A stretch of DNA of 64,000 nt, taken from positions 44,037,744 to 44,101,743 of the forward strand of contig JARCOQ010000002.1 in the NCBI GenBank assembly GCA_029207755.1. Reading direction: 5' to 3'. Position 1 is the first letter of the stretch. Each line of letters begins with the position of its first letter. The stretch is from Chamaea fasciata. Its lineage: Eukaryota > Chordata > Aves > Passeriformes > Sylviidae. The notes beneath the pieces were generated by a model. The model saw only the letters and a list, made by a program, of their open reading frames with translations. It did no database searches and had not been told where the DNA came from. This document shows positions 58,501 to 64,000 of this stretch, piece by piece. The position numbers were made by a program, and so were the translations under genes.

Positions 58501-60953
58501 AAAGGCATGCCCTAACTCCCTCCAGAAAGCATTTTTGGCAGGTACCATGCCAAAACACCATTTTATTACTGCTTATTATTGCACATGCCAGTCCTGGGTG
58601 CCAGTACCAGAGTTTTTCCTGCAGCTAAGTCTCAGAAGATTACAAGAACATTTTCGTGAATGAGAACTGGTTTACAATATAAAGTGTCATACATACATGG
58701 GAGCATGTGCTTACAACCAGTTTGCCAAAGACTAACAATCATATACCATGCCACACAGAAAAGATGTTTCAGCAGCATCACATCTTTTTTTTGCTAGTAA
58801 GTCTTATTAGAACACCAGAATAGAAAGCATCCCTATATATCCTAGACGTTTTCAATACCATTCTTAAAACTTGAGAAAAACTATGGAGAAATTTACACTT
58901 GTGAAGAGGGGGAAATATAGGGAAAATGAAATAAAGGAGAGTGAAAAACTGAGCTCAATTTGGAAGCAAGCTGAACTTGGAGAAGAGCACCCCTTCCCCC
59001 AGCCAGAACTTCTCTGCAACGTGCTCTGCCCTGCAGCATGCCCAGGATGCTATGCCTGGAGCAGGCAGTTTTAGCCTGCTGCATGCTGTGGTCAGTGCAG
59101 TGTGTCTGTGGACAGTGCATGCACAGAATACAACTGCACAAGCTGAACTATGCATTACTTAGTTAAAAGTTTCTATTTACACCACTTTTGTATCTTTATG
59201 CAAACATCCTACAAACTACACGAGCATACATAGTGTCATGCATAAAATTTGAAAACCTCAGCGGTAACTCTGTTTTAATAACCAGACTATGTTTCCTGGA
59301 AAAAAGCATTAACTCAGTTCTTCTTAACAAATACCCATTTTTATCCAAATTAGGCAGAATCAAAAGGCTAAAACGGTTTCCTTAAGGTAAATAACTGCGA
59401 AATTAGGTTTTACAAGACTAAATGAAATTTCCATACCCTGGAGCAATATTACTTGTTGCTCAGAGGTGACATGCTATTTTTAGGACCATGACTTGAGCTG
59501 GATTACTTCTAGTACATTTTGATTGAATTTTCAGCGTTAAACTTTTGCCACTCCCATCTATCTAGTACAACTGCTGCTCTAAACACTCAGCAGTGTCATG
59601 AGCCAGTTCTCTCAAAGCTTTTTTTTGAGAAAAGCTTCAGTTAAAGTTTCAGCATGGAATCCATATACTCTTTGATTTTCATTTGGTAGGAGAAAAAATC
59701 ACCTCTCTTTAAGCTCTAGTTACATGCCTCTATTATGACCTATTCTAAACTTATCCCCTGGCATAGCAAACGGAATATCACTAAATGCATAGATAGATAT
59801 TGGACACCTTGTTTCCACTTTGAGCTCAGTATCGGAGGTAACACTTACCCCTAGTAGTATGACATTAAATCAAGTTTTGTATTTCCATTCCATGTTTTAC
59901 TTCCTCACACCCCTTTCTCTCCACCTACTTGTCTCCCAAAGAACAGCAGAGGCCTATCTCCTGCTCACAGCCTATTTTGACAGCTGAGCTGCAGCAGAGT
60001 GCAGCATTGCACAGATGGAAGGGGAACAGAGTGTGCAATGAAATGGAAAATCTGTTTTAGATCTTACTATTACATTAAAGAAAACCAGAGAAAAAAAGAA
60101 AACAGACAAATAATAATTTAAAAAAACCCCAAAACACACACAAAAAACCCCCCCAAAACAAACCACCAACCCACAACTATGGCACTTAGAGCAGCCATTC
60201 AGAAAAACATTCCTTAAAAATACAGTCTCCGTGCATACCAAAGAACTACACATACTACCCTTAGCCCCAAAACATTAAAAAAATCTCCAATTTGCTAAAT
60301 GAGTGAAGAGTTACTAACTTAATGACTAATTAGATAAGCAAAGTATAAAATATTTTACAGCCACTAAGTACATAACATAAGCTGCTGATACAGATTGCTT
60401 AACCTTCGAAGAAAAGCACGACGCACTTACCACAGTGGGGTTACCGCTGCTGATCAGCTGGCTGACTTCATGAAAAATGCTTTTGCAGTCGATTGATTTG
60501 TCTAATGATCCCCGTTTCACTATCACCGCTACTGCTAATAAAATCTGCTCCCGAACGTACTTTTGAAGGCTGTAAACAACATTGCACAAAGGTATTTGCA
60601 GGTAATTCTGGACATCAATGCTCAATAGAATTTTAAACACATTTCTTTTTCAAATGTTTTGTGTGAATTCGTAAGGGAAAGCTGACAGAAGTTAACTAAG
60701 ACTAGAAGACAAATTATTCTTAAAATGATCTTGCACCGCTACCCAGGGAAAATGATAATCCAGACTTTATGCAGAATCCTACATGTTCAGGGGTGTGTTT
60801 TCTGTACTTACTTAGGCCTTTGTAAGACATAGGTTAGAAGGAATGTTCGCAGTGACTCAATGCTAGCTTTTTCCAAGAGAATCCACTCTCTTACAACTGC
60901 TTCCATTATCGCTGTAGCAGCTTGAAAAAGGACATAGTCCACTTTACTAGTTT
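11659..60953 (-). CDS. XPO4: XPO4, exportin-4 (partial: exons 3-23 of 23, joined)
   Basis: Exportin-4 is an importin-beta-family transport receptor built of HEAT repeats. From family knowledge, it binds RanGTP and carries eIF5A (recognised by its hypusine) and SMAD3 out of the nucleus, and it also imports SOX2/SRY-type factors. The identification comes from 21 minus-strand exons whose translations follow the vertebrate protein almost residue for residue, from [13 protein letters not shown] to the C-terminal GGLLCVK and a TAA stop at 11661-11659. Exon lengths sum to 3281 bases: two bases finishing a split Glu codon, 1092 codons and the stop. This equals residues 60-1151 of a 1151-residue protein, so there is no net insertion or deletion. 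All junctions keep the frame. The first 59 residues (exons 1-2) and the promoter are outside the window. Introns 6 and 20 have U12-type splice sites. Exon numbering and residue numbers follow the human protein as remembered. Confidence 0.97.
12590..14940 (+). mobile_element. CR1 non-LTR retrotransposon, long decayed copy interrupted by another CR1
   Basis: The plus strand follows avian CR1 ORF2 in order. Endonuclease-region sequence is recognisable near 12730-12920 (GCTGCAACATAACTGCAGGC, then a TGGTGGGACAGG motif). Linker sequence lies near 13240-13760. The start of reverse transcriptase is at about 13860-14115, with a decayed [11 protein letters not shown] stretch related to the CR1 GPDGIHPRV motif. 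RT continues at about 14383-14470 and 14650-14890. The copy then jumps by internal deletion to a 3' end ATTCCATGATT near 14915-14935. It is full of stops and frameshifts. A second CR1 tail sits inside it at 14120-14382. The left boundary is approximate. Confidence 0.88.
14120..14382 (+). mobile_element. CR1 3' fragment nested inside the older CR1
   Basis: A 5'-truncated CR1 3' end. It contains the usual CR1 tail phrases GGGCACTGGAACAGGCTCCC, CACATGGTGGGACTCTTGGG and CAATGATCCTCCTGGGTCTC, and finishes in GTGATTCTGAG, a remnant of the ATTCTRTG terminal repeat. Reverse-transcriptase sequence of the host CR1 stops just before it and resumes just after it, so it inserted later. Confidence 0.85.
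15007..15099 (-). CDS. XPO4: XPO4 exon 22 (residues 1056-1086)
   Basis: Thirty-one codons in phase 0 on both sides: [20 protein letters not shown] through FYTLVCLHQ. The acceptor is tttcag and the donor gtatgg. It starts with Met where I recall Leu in human (FLKLVFDML). It is the smallest exon of the window, and its length would allow in-frame skipping. Confidence 0.96.
15100..16334 (-). other. XPO4: XPO4 intron 21 (1,235 bp, GT-AG)
   Basis: Donor gtaagg, acceptor tttcag. It includes a 17-base T run on the plus strand (about 16198-16214). No interspersed repeat was recognised. Confidence 0.88.
16335..16452 (-). CDS. XPO4: XPO4 exon 21 (residues 1017-1055)
   Basis: The exon begins with A (end of Ser1016) after a tatcag acceptor that carries a U12 branch-point motif 13 nt upstream. 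It encodes [20 protein letters not shown] and [19 protein letters not shown], ending at a codon boundary before donor gtaagg. Val replaces Ala in LEALT and Thr replaces Pro in TDSPL. Confidence 0.96.
16453..16473 (-). other. XPO4: U12 branch point and acceptor of XPO4 intron 20
   Basis: TTCTTTAAC at 16473-16465 (minus strand) differs at one position from the U12 branch consensus TTCCTTAAC. The second adenosine (16466) is followed by 13 bases ending in CAG, within the narrow spacing typical of U12 introns. Confidence 0.9.
17215..17224 (-). other. XPO4: U12-type GT-AG 5' splice site of XPO4 intron 20
   Basis: The first ten intron bases are GTATCCTTTA on the minus strand, matching the U12 consensus RTATCCTTTY at nine of ten positions. 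It differs sharply from the GTRAG donors of neighbouring exons. The reading frame fixes the cut here. Confidence 0.93.
17225..17355 (-). CDS. XPO4: XPO4 exon 20 (residues 973-1015), ends at a U12 GT-AG donor
   Basis: The exon encodes [20 protein letters not shown] through [12 protein letters not shown] plus TC of a split Ser codon. The acceptor is tgacag. The donor is GTATCCTTTA, matching the U12-type consensus in every position of GTATCCTT. Read through, the frame would give SSYPL and a stop within 12 bases. Joining TC to A of exon 21 gives Ser1016 and the conserved SMSSEVCQ. Confidence 0.95.
17356..18250 (-). other. XPO4: XPO4 intron 19 (895 bp, GT-AG)
   Basis: It contains a locally GC- and CpG-rich pocket at about 17635-17785 that stands out from the AT-rich surroundings. 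A plus-strand AATAAA follows near 17910. Its origin is unknown. Confidence 0.85.
18251..18369 (-). CDS. XPO4: XPO4 exon 19 (residues 934-972)
   Basis: The exon starts with AT finishing Asp933 after acceptor ctgcag. It encodes [20 protein letters not shown] and [16 protein letters not shown], ending at a codon boundary before donor gtaagt. VTN replaces human AAN in the surface loop, and Val replaces Ile in NLILP. Confidence 0.96.
18370..19832 (-). other. XPO4: XPO4 intron 18 (1,463 bp, GT-AG)
   Basis: The donor gtatta is weak and the acceptor is ctgcag. There is an AT-rich patch near 18720-18780. No repeat was recognised. Confidence 0.88.
19833..20013 (-). CDS. XPO4: XPO4 exon 18 (residues 873-932)
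   Basis: The exon encodes [20 protein letters not shown], then [18 protein letters not shown] and [10 protein letters not shown], plus G of a split Asp codon. The acceptor is ttatag. The donor is gtatta, the least consensus U2-type donor of the gene and not a U12 motif. Joining G to AT of exon 19 restores Asp933 and the family sequence SDTDEVFRG. Confidence 0.95.
20014..20910 (-). other. XPO4: XPO4 intron 17 (897 bp, GT-AG)
   Basis: Donor gtaaat, acceptor ttatag. An antisense ORF of 136 codons (20281-20691, plus strand) is the longest chance ORF in the window. It has no recognisable domain or promoter context. Confidence 0.87.
20911..21204 (-). CDS. XPO4: XPO4 exon 17 (residues 775-872), longest exon here
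   Basis: Ninety-eight codons in phase 0 on both sides. It runs from [18 protein letters not shown] through [18 protein letters not shown] and [15 protein letters not shown] to KQICYLGE. The acceptor is ttcaag and the donor gtaaat. The segment is nearly invariant against the remembered human sequence, with single changes such as Asn for Thr in DFLTN. It forms several consecutive HEAT helices of the C-terminal half. Confidence 0.97.
21205..22293 (-). other. XPO4: XPO4 intron 16 (1,089 bp, GT-AG)
   Basis: Donor gtaagc, acceptor ttcaag. No recognisable element. Confidence 0.88.
22294..22468 (-). CDS. XPO4: XPO4 exon 16 (residues 717-774)
   Basis: The exon starts with G finishing Arg716 after acceptor ttttag. 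It encodes [20 protein letters not shown] through ETKQQYWTE, ending at a codon boundary before donor gtaagc. [12 protein letters not shown] differs from human SPPLNFLSSPVQ at a loop. The following Val is the first codon of exon 17. Confidence 0.96.
22469..23416 (-). other. XPO4: XPO4 intron 15 (948 bp, GT-AG)
   Basis: Donor gtaagt, acceptor ttttag preceded by a strong pyrimidine tract on the transcript (about 22469-22490). Nothing else was recognised. Confidence 0.88.
23417..23586 (-). CDS. XPO4: XPO4 exon 15 (residues 660-715)
   Basis: The exon encodes [20 protein letters not shown], then [19 protein letters not shown] and VTLVERRE, plus CG of a split Arg codon. The acceptor is cttatag and the donor gtaagt. 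Changes from the remembered human protein are conservative (Val/Ile, Glu/Gln, Ala/Ser). Confidence 0.96.
23587..25196 (-). other. XPO4: XPO4 intron 14 (1,610 bp, GT-AG)
   Basis: Donor gtaagg, acceptor cttatag. No interspersed repeat or conserved element was recognised. Confidence 0.88.
25197..25356 (-). CDS. XPO4: XPO4 exon 14 (residues 607-659)
   Basis: The exon begins with G finishing Arg606 after acceptor ctgcag. It encodes [20 protein letters not shown] through [13 protein letters not shown], ending at a codon boundary before donor gtaagg. The motif [18 protein letters not shown] is identical to the family. A (TC)31 tract on the transcript strand lies 177 nt upstream of its acceptor (see the microsatellite entry). 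Confidence 0.96.
25533..25594. repeat. (GA)31 microsatellite, (TC)31 on the XPO4 transcript
   Basis: A perfect 62-bp GA dinucleotide array on the plus strand in XPO4 intron 13. On the transcribed RNA it is a (UC)31 pyrimidine tract ending 177 nt before the exon 14 acceptor. Its purity suggests recent expansion and length polymorphism. Confidence 0.98.
26403..26737 (+). mobile_element. Candidate endogenous retrovirus solo LTR
   Basis: The stretch starts TGTGTGG and ends GTGTACA, giving TG...CA termini. A TATA-like TATATAAG lies at about 26649-26656. A downstream stretch around 26690-26730 (CAGTCTTCCCGTCTCTCCAT then CAATCGCCGA) resembles the R-U5 part of avian ERVL-type LTRs. No internal retroviral genes flank it, and I could not find a clear target-site duplication. 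The ends are therefore provisional. Confidence 0.45.
27182..27359 (-). CDS. XPO4: XPO4 exon 13 (residues 548-605)
   Basis: The exon starts with GC, completing Gly547, after acceptor tgtaag. It encodes [19 protein letters not shown], then [18 protein letters not shown] and YNRTDSVI, and ends with AG of a split Arg codon before donor gtaagg. It has Asn for Asp in LLADD, Val for Ile in PPEIM and Ala for Ser in HSSEV. Confidence 0.95.
27360..28671 (-). other. XPO4: XPO4 intron 12 (1,312 bp, GT-AG)
   Basis: The donor gtttgt is weak and the acceptor is tgtaag. I see no repeat or conserved element in this intron. Confidence 0.88.
28672..28817 (-). CDS. XPO4: XPO4 exon 12 (residues 499-546)
   Basis: The exon starts with T finishing Ser498 after acceptor ccacag. 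It encodes [19 protein letters not shown], a Gln-rich amphipathic stretch, and [14 protein letters not shown], then ends with G of a split Gly codon. The donor is gtttgt, clearly weaker than the gtaag sites used by most exons. The loop [12 protein letters not shown] differs somewhat from the human one, as expected for a surface loop. Confidence 0.95.
28933..29075 (-). CDS. XPO4: XPO4 exon 11 (residues 451-497)
   Basis: The exon encodes [20 protein letters not shown], an acidic loop between HEAT repeats, then the helix [15 protein letters not shown]. It ends with AG of a split Ser codon before donor gtaagt; the acceptor is ccaaag. Cys replaces Ser in DQFSDQ. Intron 11, between this exon and the next, is only 115 bp (28818-28932), the shortest in the window. 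Confidence 0.95.
29076..30938 (-). other. XPO4: XPO4 intron 10 (1,863 bp, GT-AG)
   Basis: It holds a pyrimidine run of (CT)n followed by T18 at about 30681-30715 on the plus strand and a second short T run near 30804. On the transcript these are purine tracts. Nothing else was recognised. Confidence 0.88.
30939..31115 (-). CDS. XPO4: XPO4 exon 10 (residues 392-450)
   Basis: Fifty-nine codons in phase 0 on both sides, from [19 protein letters not shown] to AAPDGTRNL. The acceptor is cttacag and the donor gtaagc. The translation matches the vertebrate protein throughout as I recall it, including [18 protein letters not shown]. Skipping it would keep the reading frame, but I see no sequence evidence for that. 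Confidence 0.96.
31116..35194 (-). other. XPO4: XPO4 intron 9 (4,079 bp, GT-AG)
   Basis: It contains an AT-rich stretch with repeated TTTTAATAATT at about 32290-32375. A plus-strand 96-codon ORF at 33405-33695 has no recognisable relatives. No interspersed repeat was recognised. Confidence 0.88.
35195..35369 (-). CDS. XPO4: XPO4 exon 9 (residues 334-391)
   Basis: The exon starts with A, completing Gly333, after acceptor ctatag. It encodes [18 protein letters not shown], then [17 protein letters not shown] and ends RSAALEEV at a codon boundary before donor gtaagt. Differences from the remembered human protein are Ile/Val, Asn/Ser and Ala/Thr. It is part of the central HEAT array. Confidence 0.96.
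35634..35791 (-). CDS. XPO4: XPO4 exon 8 (residues 281-332)
   Basis: The exon encodes [16 protein letters not shown] through GLLNTIN plus GG of a split Gly codon. The acceptor is ctgaaag and the donor gtacgt. The sequence [19 protein letters not shown] is typical of exportin-4. Differences from the remembered human protein are conservative (Thr for Ser in EDSDM, Val for Ile in GPIF). Intron 8, which follows, is only 264 bp (35370-35633). Confidence 0.96.
35792..38214 (-). other. XPO4: XPO4 intron 7 (2,423 bp, GT-AG)
   Basis: Donor gtaagtt, acceptor ctgaaag. Apart from short TTGAAT-type local repeats around 36361-36402, I see nothing of note. Confidence 0.9.
38215..38327 (-). CDS. XPO4: XPO4 exon 7 (residues 244-280), follows an AC acceptor
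   Basis: The exon starts with TG (rest of Leu243) directly after an intron ending ...CAGATAAC, so the acceptor dinucleotide is AC. It encodes [16 protein letters not shown], then [14 protein letters not shown], and ends MELFFT at a codon boundary before donor gtaagtt. Met replaces the Leu I recall in human NVLLKP. An alternative AG five bases upstream would shift the frame and add residues absent from the family. Confidence 0.95.
38328..38346 (-). other. XPO4: U12 branch point and AC acceptor of XPO4 intron 6
   Basis: On the minus strand GACCTTGAC at 38346-38338 matches the last seven bases of the U12 branch consensus TTCCTTRAY. The branch adenosine (38339) is followed by 11 intron bases ending in AC at 38328. 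This short branch-to-acceptor spacing and the absence of a polypyrimidine tract are typical of U12 introns. Confidence 0.88.
45440..46141 (+). mobile_element. CR1 3' end fragment in XPO4 intron 6
   Basis: The plus strand reads through the end of CR1 reverse transcriptase and the 3' UTR. A decayed ORF at 45723-45917 includes [15 protein letters not shown] and [11 protein letters not shown], close to the CR1 RLRELGLFSLEKRRL/GDLI motif. Then come GAGGCACTGGAACACGTTGAC and the terminal CATTCTGTGATTCTGT. It lies antisense to XPO4. It is 5'-truncated, as most CR1 copies are, and contains frameshifts. Confidence 0.88.
47503..47512 (-). other. XPO4: U12-type AT-AC 5' splice site of XPO4 intron 6
   Basis: The first ten intron bases read ATATCCTTTT on the minus strand, identical to the consensus donor of AT-AC minor introns. 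Upstream exon bases are CCAAATT. U12-type donors base-pair with U11 and then U6atac snRNA. The protein frame requires the cut exactly here. Confidence 0.93.
47513..47666 (-). CDS. XPO4: XPO4 exon 6 (residues 192-242), ends at a U12 AT-AC donor
   Basis: The exon encodes [18 protein letters not shown] through SWNFLPPN plus the first base of a Leu codon. The acceptor is ctgtag. No GT exists at the exon end: the coding sequence ...CCA AAT T runs straight into ATATCCTTTT, the consensus donor of U12-type AT-AC introns. Joining this T to TG at the start of exon 7 restores Leu243 and the conserved NLGRHYIAM. The boundary is therefore fixed by both protein and splice motif. Confidence 0.95.
47667..48444 (-). 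other. XPO4: XPO4 intron 5 (778 bp, GT-AG)
   Basis: Between exons 5 and 6. Donor gtaaac, acceptor ctgtag. I see no repeat or conserved element in it. Confidence 0.9.
48445..48561 (-). CDS. XPO4: XPO4 exon 5 (residues 153-191)
   Basis: Thirty-nine codons in phase 0 on both sides, from [15 protein letters not shown] to NCKRIFQ. The serine-rich SSSSKTSN stretch is the inter-repeat loop known in the vertebrate protein. The acceptor is atag and the donor gtaaac, a less than consensus U2 site. It has Ile where I recall human Val (KRIFQ against KRVFQ). Because length and phases are multiples of three, skipping this exon would keep the frame. Confidence 0.95.
49104..49167. repeat. A/C-rich low-complexity tract
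   Basis: CCAAA and CAAA units on the plus strand followed by a C run with CCACC. On the XPO4 sense strand it is G/T-rich. Intron 4. Confidence 0.9.
50513..50570. repeat. A/C-rich low-complexity tract
   Basis: A runs alternating with CC and CCCCC on the plus strand in intron 4, including an A11 run. Confidence 0.88.
52309..52480. repeat. G/T-rich low-complexity tract with five G runs
   Basis: The plus strand is almost only G and T. It has G runs of three to five at 52310-52312, 52317-52319, 52324-52328, 52346-52349 and 52353-52356, then a T run of about 23 bases and GGTT repeats. G-quadruplex folding is possible on the plus strand, which is the XPO4 template strand. Confidence 0.9.
55177..55200 (+). 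repeat. A24 homopolymer
   Basis: Twenty-four A bases directly after CTGTAAT in intron 4. It could be an old retrotransposition tail, but nothing recognisable precedes it. Confidence 0.95.
57668..57803 (-). mobile_element. tRNA-Ile-headed SINE with CR1-like tail (TguSINE1-like)
   Basis: Reading the minus strand from 57803 down, a tRNA-Ile-like head shows GGTTAGAGCATGG, an anticodon-loop CTAATAA and a T-arm GGTTGGATCC, then GGGCCA. This is followed directly by a CR1-type tail ending ...GGGTCTCTTCCAACTCAGAG and TATTCTGAG. The combination is the design of the songbird SINE I know as TguSINE1. The D-arm/A-box part is eroded and the B box has lost its canonical TTCGA, so the copy should be inactive. 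Confidence 0.75.
60120..60176. repeat. A/C-rich low-complexity tract
   Basis: AAAACCCC, a short CA run and a C7 run on the plus strand, 255 bp downstream of exon 4 in intron 4. The sense strand is G/T-rich with G4 and G7 runs. Confidence 0.9.
60431..60569 (-). CDS. XPO4: XPO4 exon 4 (residues 107-152)
   Basis: The exon begins with C, completing Asn106, after acceptor tttacag. It then encodes [15 protein letters not shown] and ends SSGNPTV at a codon boundary before donor gtaagtg. It belongs to the N-terminal HEAT repeats. I see no substitutions against the remembered human protein. It is followed by the largest intron of the window (about 11.9 kb). Confidence 0.96.
60812..60953 (-). CDS. XPO4: XPO4 exon 3 (residues 60-105)
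   Basis: This is the most upstream exon in the window. It starts with AA, completing a Glu codon whose G is in exon 2, after a ccccacag acceptor. It encodes [13 protein letters not shown] through the end LTYVLQRP, and closes with AA of a split Asn codon before donor gtaagta. This N-terminal HEAT region lies in the part of importin-beta proteins that contacts RanGTP. One difference from the human protein as I recall it is EKAS for EKGS. A short 242-bp intron 3 (60570-60811) separates it from exon 4. Confidence 0.96.
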
Positions 60954-63900
60954 CTGTGGGGAAAAAACCAAAGGCAGCTTGAGTATTAGAAGACATGTGT
61001 TCAACTTGAATGTGTTTCCAACAAAAAAAAGCAATTTACTATCATTTATTATTACACAGAATACTGTTGCTATGAAAACAGAGAAGGAAATTACAACTCA
61101 AAAGGGGGAGAAGTAACCAATAACCCAATTACCAAATTGTCCAGTATTATTCAAGTCAATGACCTAGGAGCAAACTTGTCTGCACTAGGAGGCTGGTTCA
61201 AATAACAGGAATAAAAATGCTAACACAACAGAGGGATAAAATAAACAAGATGACAGATTTAGTTTCAACACATTCATTAATAAAAGTTATTAATTTTACA
61301 GGCATGTCAAAGTTGGATATTTCTGTGATTGCCTTTGAAACCAATAGTGCATAAAAGTATATGCATTTCATGGGTAATAAAAAAGAAGCAAATCCACTTA
61401 CACCTAAAGATAACATTTATGCTTAATTATCCACGCAAAAATTTTACACTGTGGTGTATTTAAAGTGTTCTACATAATTTTCAAGTTTCCAGATTTATTT
61501 TCAGTTAATCAAAAATGTAAATTCTGACCACAGTGTAGGAATCATTTGCCATTATTATCTGAATATGGGACTACTATGTATATAGATGCACTAAGGAAAG
61601 TATAAAAGTATATTACAGAGAAAAGTAACAGTTTGGGTGACTAAAAAGTAGAGAAACAGTTTGGTGACCACACCTAAAGAGTTTGGGTGACTACAATTTA
61701 AAGAGAAATCCCAGAATAGTAATAAAATTTCCATGATGCTAGAAAGCTACAAAGACATTTTTATTGTTATTCCTTTGCTTTTAAAATTTTTGACTTGGAA
61801 ATAGCAGGTAATATTTCAGAAGTCAGTTTCAAAACATTCAGAGCTCTGCAGAAAGAACTTTCAGAAATGGTGTAGCCACAGGGTGACAAAAGCATAAAAT
61901 ATGAAATGATGAAATAAAATTCACAAACAAGAAGCAGAGTTTGAGTTATAGTGGTTGACCTGCCAGGACTAGAAAAACCGTGTTTGTTTGAAAAACCTCA
62001 GTCATGAGATTAAGGGCTTTAAATTGCTACAAAACAAACTTTCTTCCCCCAGTTACATACACACAAATTTATTATATAAATTCCTTTTATATGCAAGTTC
62101 TATATCAAAGATAGCAGCTAATATGCTAAAATATTTTAAAGTAATTTAATCAGGCTCCAAATCTAAACCCACACAGGTAAACATGCTTAAATCAAAATAA
62201 ACCACATTTAAATCTACTTAGCTTAATTTGGAAAACTAAGTAACTGCTTAAGTAAAAGATTAATGTGTATGTCTAACACATATTAAAAAAAATTGAATTA
62301 TTCCTGCATGGGAATTTTAATTCTGGCACTTGTTACCTTGGGTCTTCAGCTTTTCTAACTGTGCAAAGCTCAAACACACACACACACAAAAAGGGAATGT
62401 AATTAAAAAAGGACAGAGTTTCCCCTCTGCGCCAAGTCCCGCAGCCACACAACTGCCATTGCTGACAGCACAGAGCTGCAGCCCCAGCCTGAGCCTGTAA
62501 TCACCCAGAGCAGCACAGGAACTCTCTAAAGAAAGGAAGGACAAGTTTTGTCAGTGCACTGAACAGTTATAAGCTTAGAGCAGAATGCAGAGCCTTGTGC
62601 TTCCTGGGTTCAATTCCAGGTTTCTAAAGAACAACATAGTAGTGGCTGTTCCCATTTTCCATATGCTCACCTTCTCCATTACTCTCCCTGTGTTATTCAC
62701 ACCCTCTTCTTTCCACAAATGACATCCTTATTATCTCTATCTCCATTCCAGTTCCTGTCTTTACCATTTTTTTCCTGTTTCTTTTTAAAGCCATCTACTT
62801 GGTCCTCTGGTTCCAGCCCATCCTTGCTGCACACATCCCTTCAGTACACTTCAACCCTTTCATTCTTCATCATGAACAGCTTGTTTCCCTTCCCTGGCTC
62901 CTGATATCACAAACCCCACCTCTTCTTCCTCAGCTCCCAAATCTTAACTACCTGTTCTTTCTGACCAGACTGTACAGATACTTGCTGTGGAAGCACAAAG
63001 ATTTGAAAAAGTCTCTGCGTTACAGGTCTCAGCATCATAACAGCCTACATTCCCATGGAAAACCTGCTCCAGGTAGAAACATGCTGGCTTCTCAATGGTG
63101 GTAGCATATGAACAGCTTAAGGATGTAACATTTCTAGACATCCAAAAGGTATTAAAATCAGAGTCAAATTCCTCCCAGCCAGCCACATTTAGGATTACAT
63201 TAAATTTCATTATTAATTTCTGACTGACGCTGAATGTATCACCTAGATCCAAACTCTGCAAAGCTACTTAAGGACAGTTTTGCCAACTTAATTTTCTCTA
63301 AAAATCAATGTGAAAAAAAGAAGCATCAATTTTGCTGACCCATCAAGCAAAAAGTGTGATTGCAGTCTTCCAAACCAGATGAAATACTACTACAATATAG
63401 TAAACCCAGAAGAAACTCATTTGTAGAGAAAAATTTTTGTTGCAGAGTGGCTGCAGGAAAGGAAACACATCCTAGTCTATATATGACAGTATAACATAGG
63501 AGTAGCTCTGCAATACTGACATCATAATATTCATGAATTGTAAGTCTCCAATCCAGCAAATTTAGAAATAACTGTTAATTCATTCTGTAGTACTTTTTTA
63601 AGTACAAAAATAATATTTTCAACATAATTCCAAAATTTCTTTGTTCATTCTGGCAAATTCTTTAAAAAGAAAAGTTGATTTGTGTGGTTTTGGCATGTGT
63701 TCTTCTGTGTAAACTTTGAGGTTTCCCCCGTCAGGTCTCAGAGTCAGTTTTCACTGAAATTCCCCCTAACCTGTCCCCAGCACTCACATCTGGTCAATAC
63801 CACAGGGCCAAGCAGCAATCTTCTATCTTTACTGCTCCTGTAATTCTTGGATTTAGCTGCCAAACTCTGATAAGTCTCTATAGCACCTGTAAAAACATTT

Positions 63901-64000
63901 ATCTTTTATAACTTGCTACACAACCACATTTAGAGCATTTCCATTAAAATCAAAGAAATTTCTGATGAAGGATGGTATCTGCCTCTTTCCTTTCTCCACA
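60954..64000 (-). other. XPO4: XPO4 intron 2, partial
   Basis: Non-coding sequence upstream of exon 3. I looked for exon 2 (expected to encode residues like HAEHIFLSFRKS) on the minus strand and did not find it, so it lies beyond the edge. The stretch holds a short tandem repeat at 61629-61708, a 15-bp CA run at 62374-62388 and a pyrimidine-rich plus strand at about 62640-62940. I recognise nothing else. Confidence 0.85.
61629..61708. repeat. Short imperfect tandem repeat, about three units
   Basis: GTTTGGGTGACT recurs at 61631 and 61681, with a variant GTTTGGTGACC at 61659. The units are 24-28 bp, with shared A-rich spacers (AAAGAGAAA/AGAGAAA). It lies in intron 2. Confidence 0.8.

Larger units (their letters stand above)
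48562..60430 (-). other. XPO4: XPO4 intron 4 (11,869 bp, GT-AG)
   Basis: The longest intron in the window. It contains a tRNA-Ile/CR1 SINE (57668-57803), a 24-base A run (55177-55200), a long G/T tract (52309-52480) and A/C-rich tracts at 49104-49167, 50513-50570 and 60120-60176. Short overlapping plus-strand ORFs at 56396-56901 resemble no family I know. The remaining sequence shows no exon-like or repeat structure that I recognise. Confidence 0.85.

Noticed and set aside
61000..64000. XPO4 exon 2 upstream of exon 3
   Set aside because: No minus-strand frame here resembles the expected sequence around residues 24-59, so exon 2 must lie outside the window.

Overview
This is vertebrate nuclear DNA, almost certainly from a bird and probably a songbird. 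It is AT-rich and mostly intronic. It carries avian CR1 retrotransposon copies in both orientations, including one nested pair. It also carries a SINE with a tRNA-Ile head and a CR1-type tail, an architecture I know from songbird genomes. The species call rests on those repeats and is an inference.

The only gene I can support is XPO4 (exportin-4), on the minus strand. Twenty-one coding exons lie between 60953 (high end) and 11659 (stop codon). They correspond to exons 3 to 23 of the human gene as I remember it. Every exon joins the next in frame. Together they encode 1092 complete codons plus two bases of a split codon, which is the expected length of residues 60 to 1151 of a 1151-residue exportin-4. 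Exons 1 and 2 and the promoter lie beyond the right edge. No frameshift, stop or missing exon was seen.

Layout from right to left (direction of transcription): partial intron 2 (64000-60954); exons 3-4; an 11.9-kb intron 4 with the tRNA-Ile SINE and several G/T-rich tracts; exons 5-6; a 9.2-kb intron 6 containing a CR1; exons 7 to 22 spread over 38.3-15.0 kb, with a candidate solo LTR and a (GA)31 microsatellite in intron 13; intron 22 with an old, nearly complete CR1 interrupted by a second CR1 tail; the terminal exon; then 11.6 kb of 3' UTR plus downstream DNA. That last stretch holds a MIR-like ancient SINE and another CR1, and ends at bases 1-135 in a CpG island that is probably the promoter of the next gene.

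The most interesting result is in the splice sites. Nineteen of the twenty complete introns are GT-AG and one is AT-AC. Two are U12-type (minor spliceosome) introns of different subtypes: intron 6 is AT-AC with a perfect ATATCCTTTT donor, and intron 20 is GT-AG with GTATCCTTTA. Both have a matching branch-point motif 11-13 nt before the exon. I found no operon, CRISPR array, functional RNA gene or new enzyme system, and I do not claim an undescribed system here.
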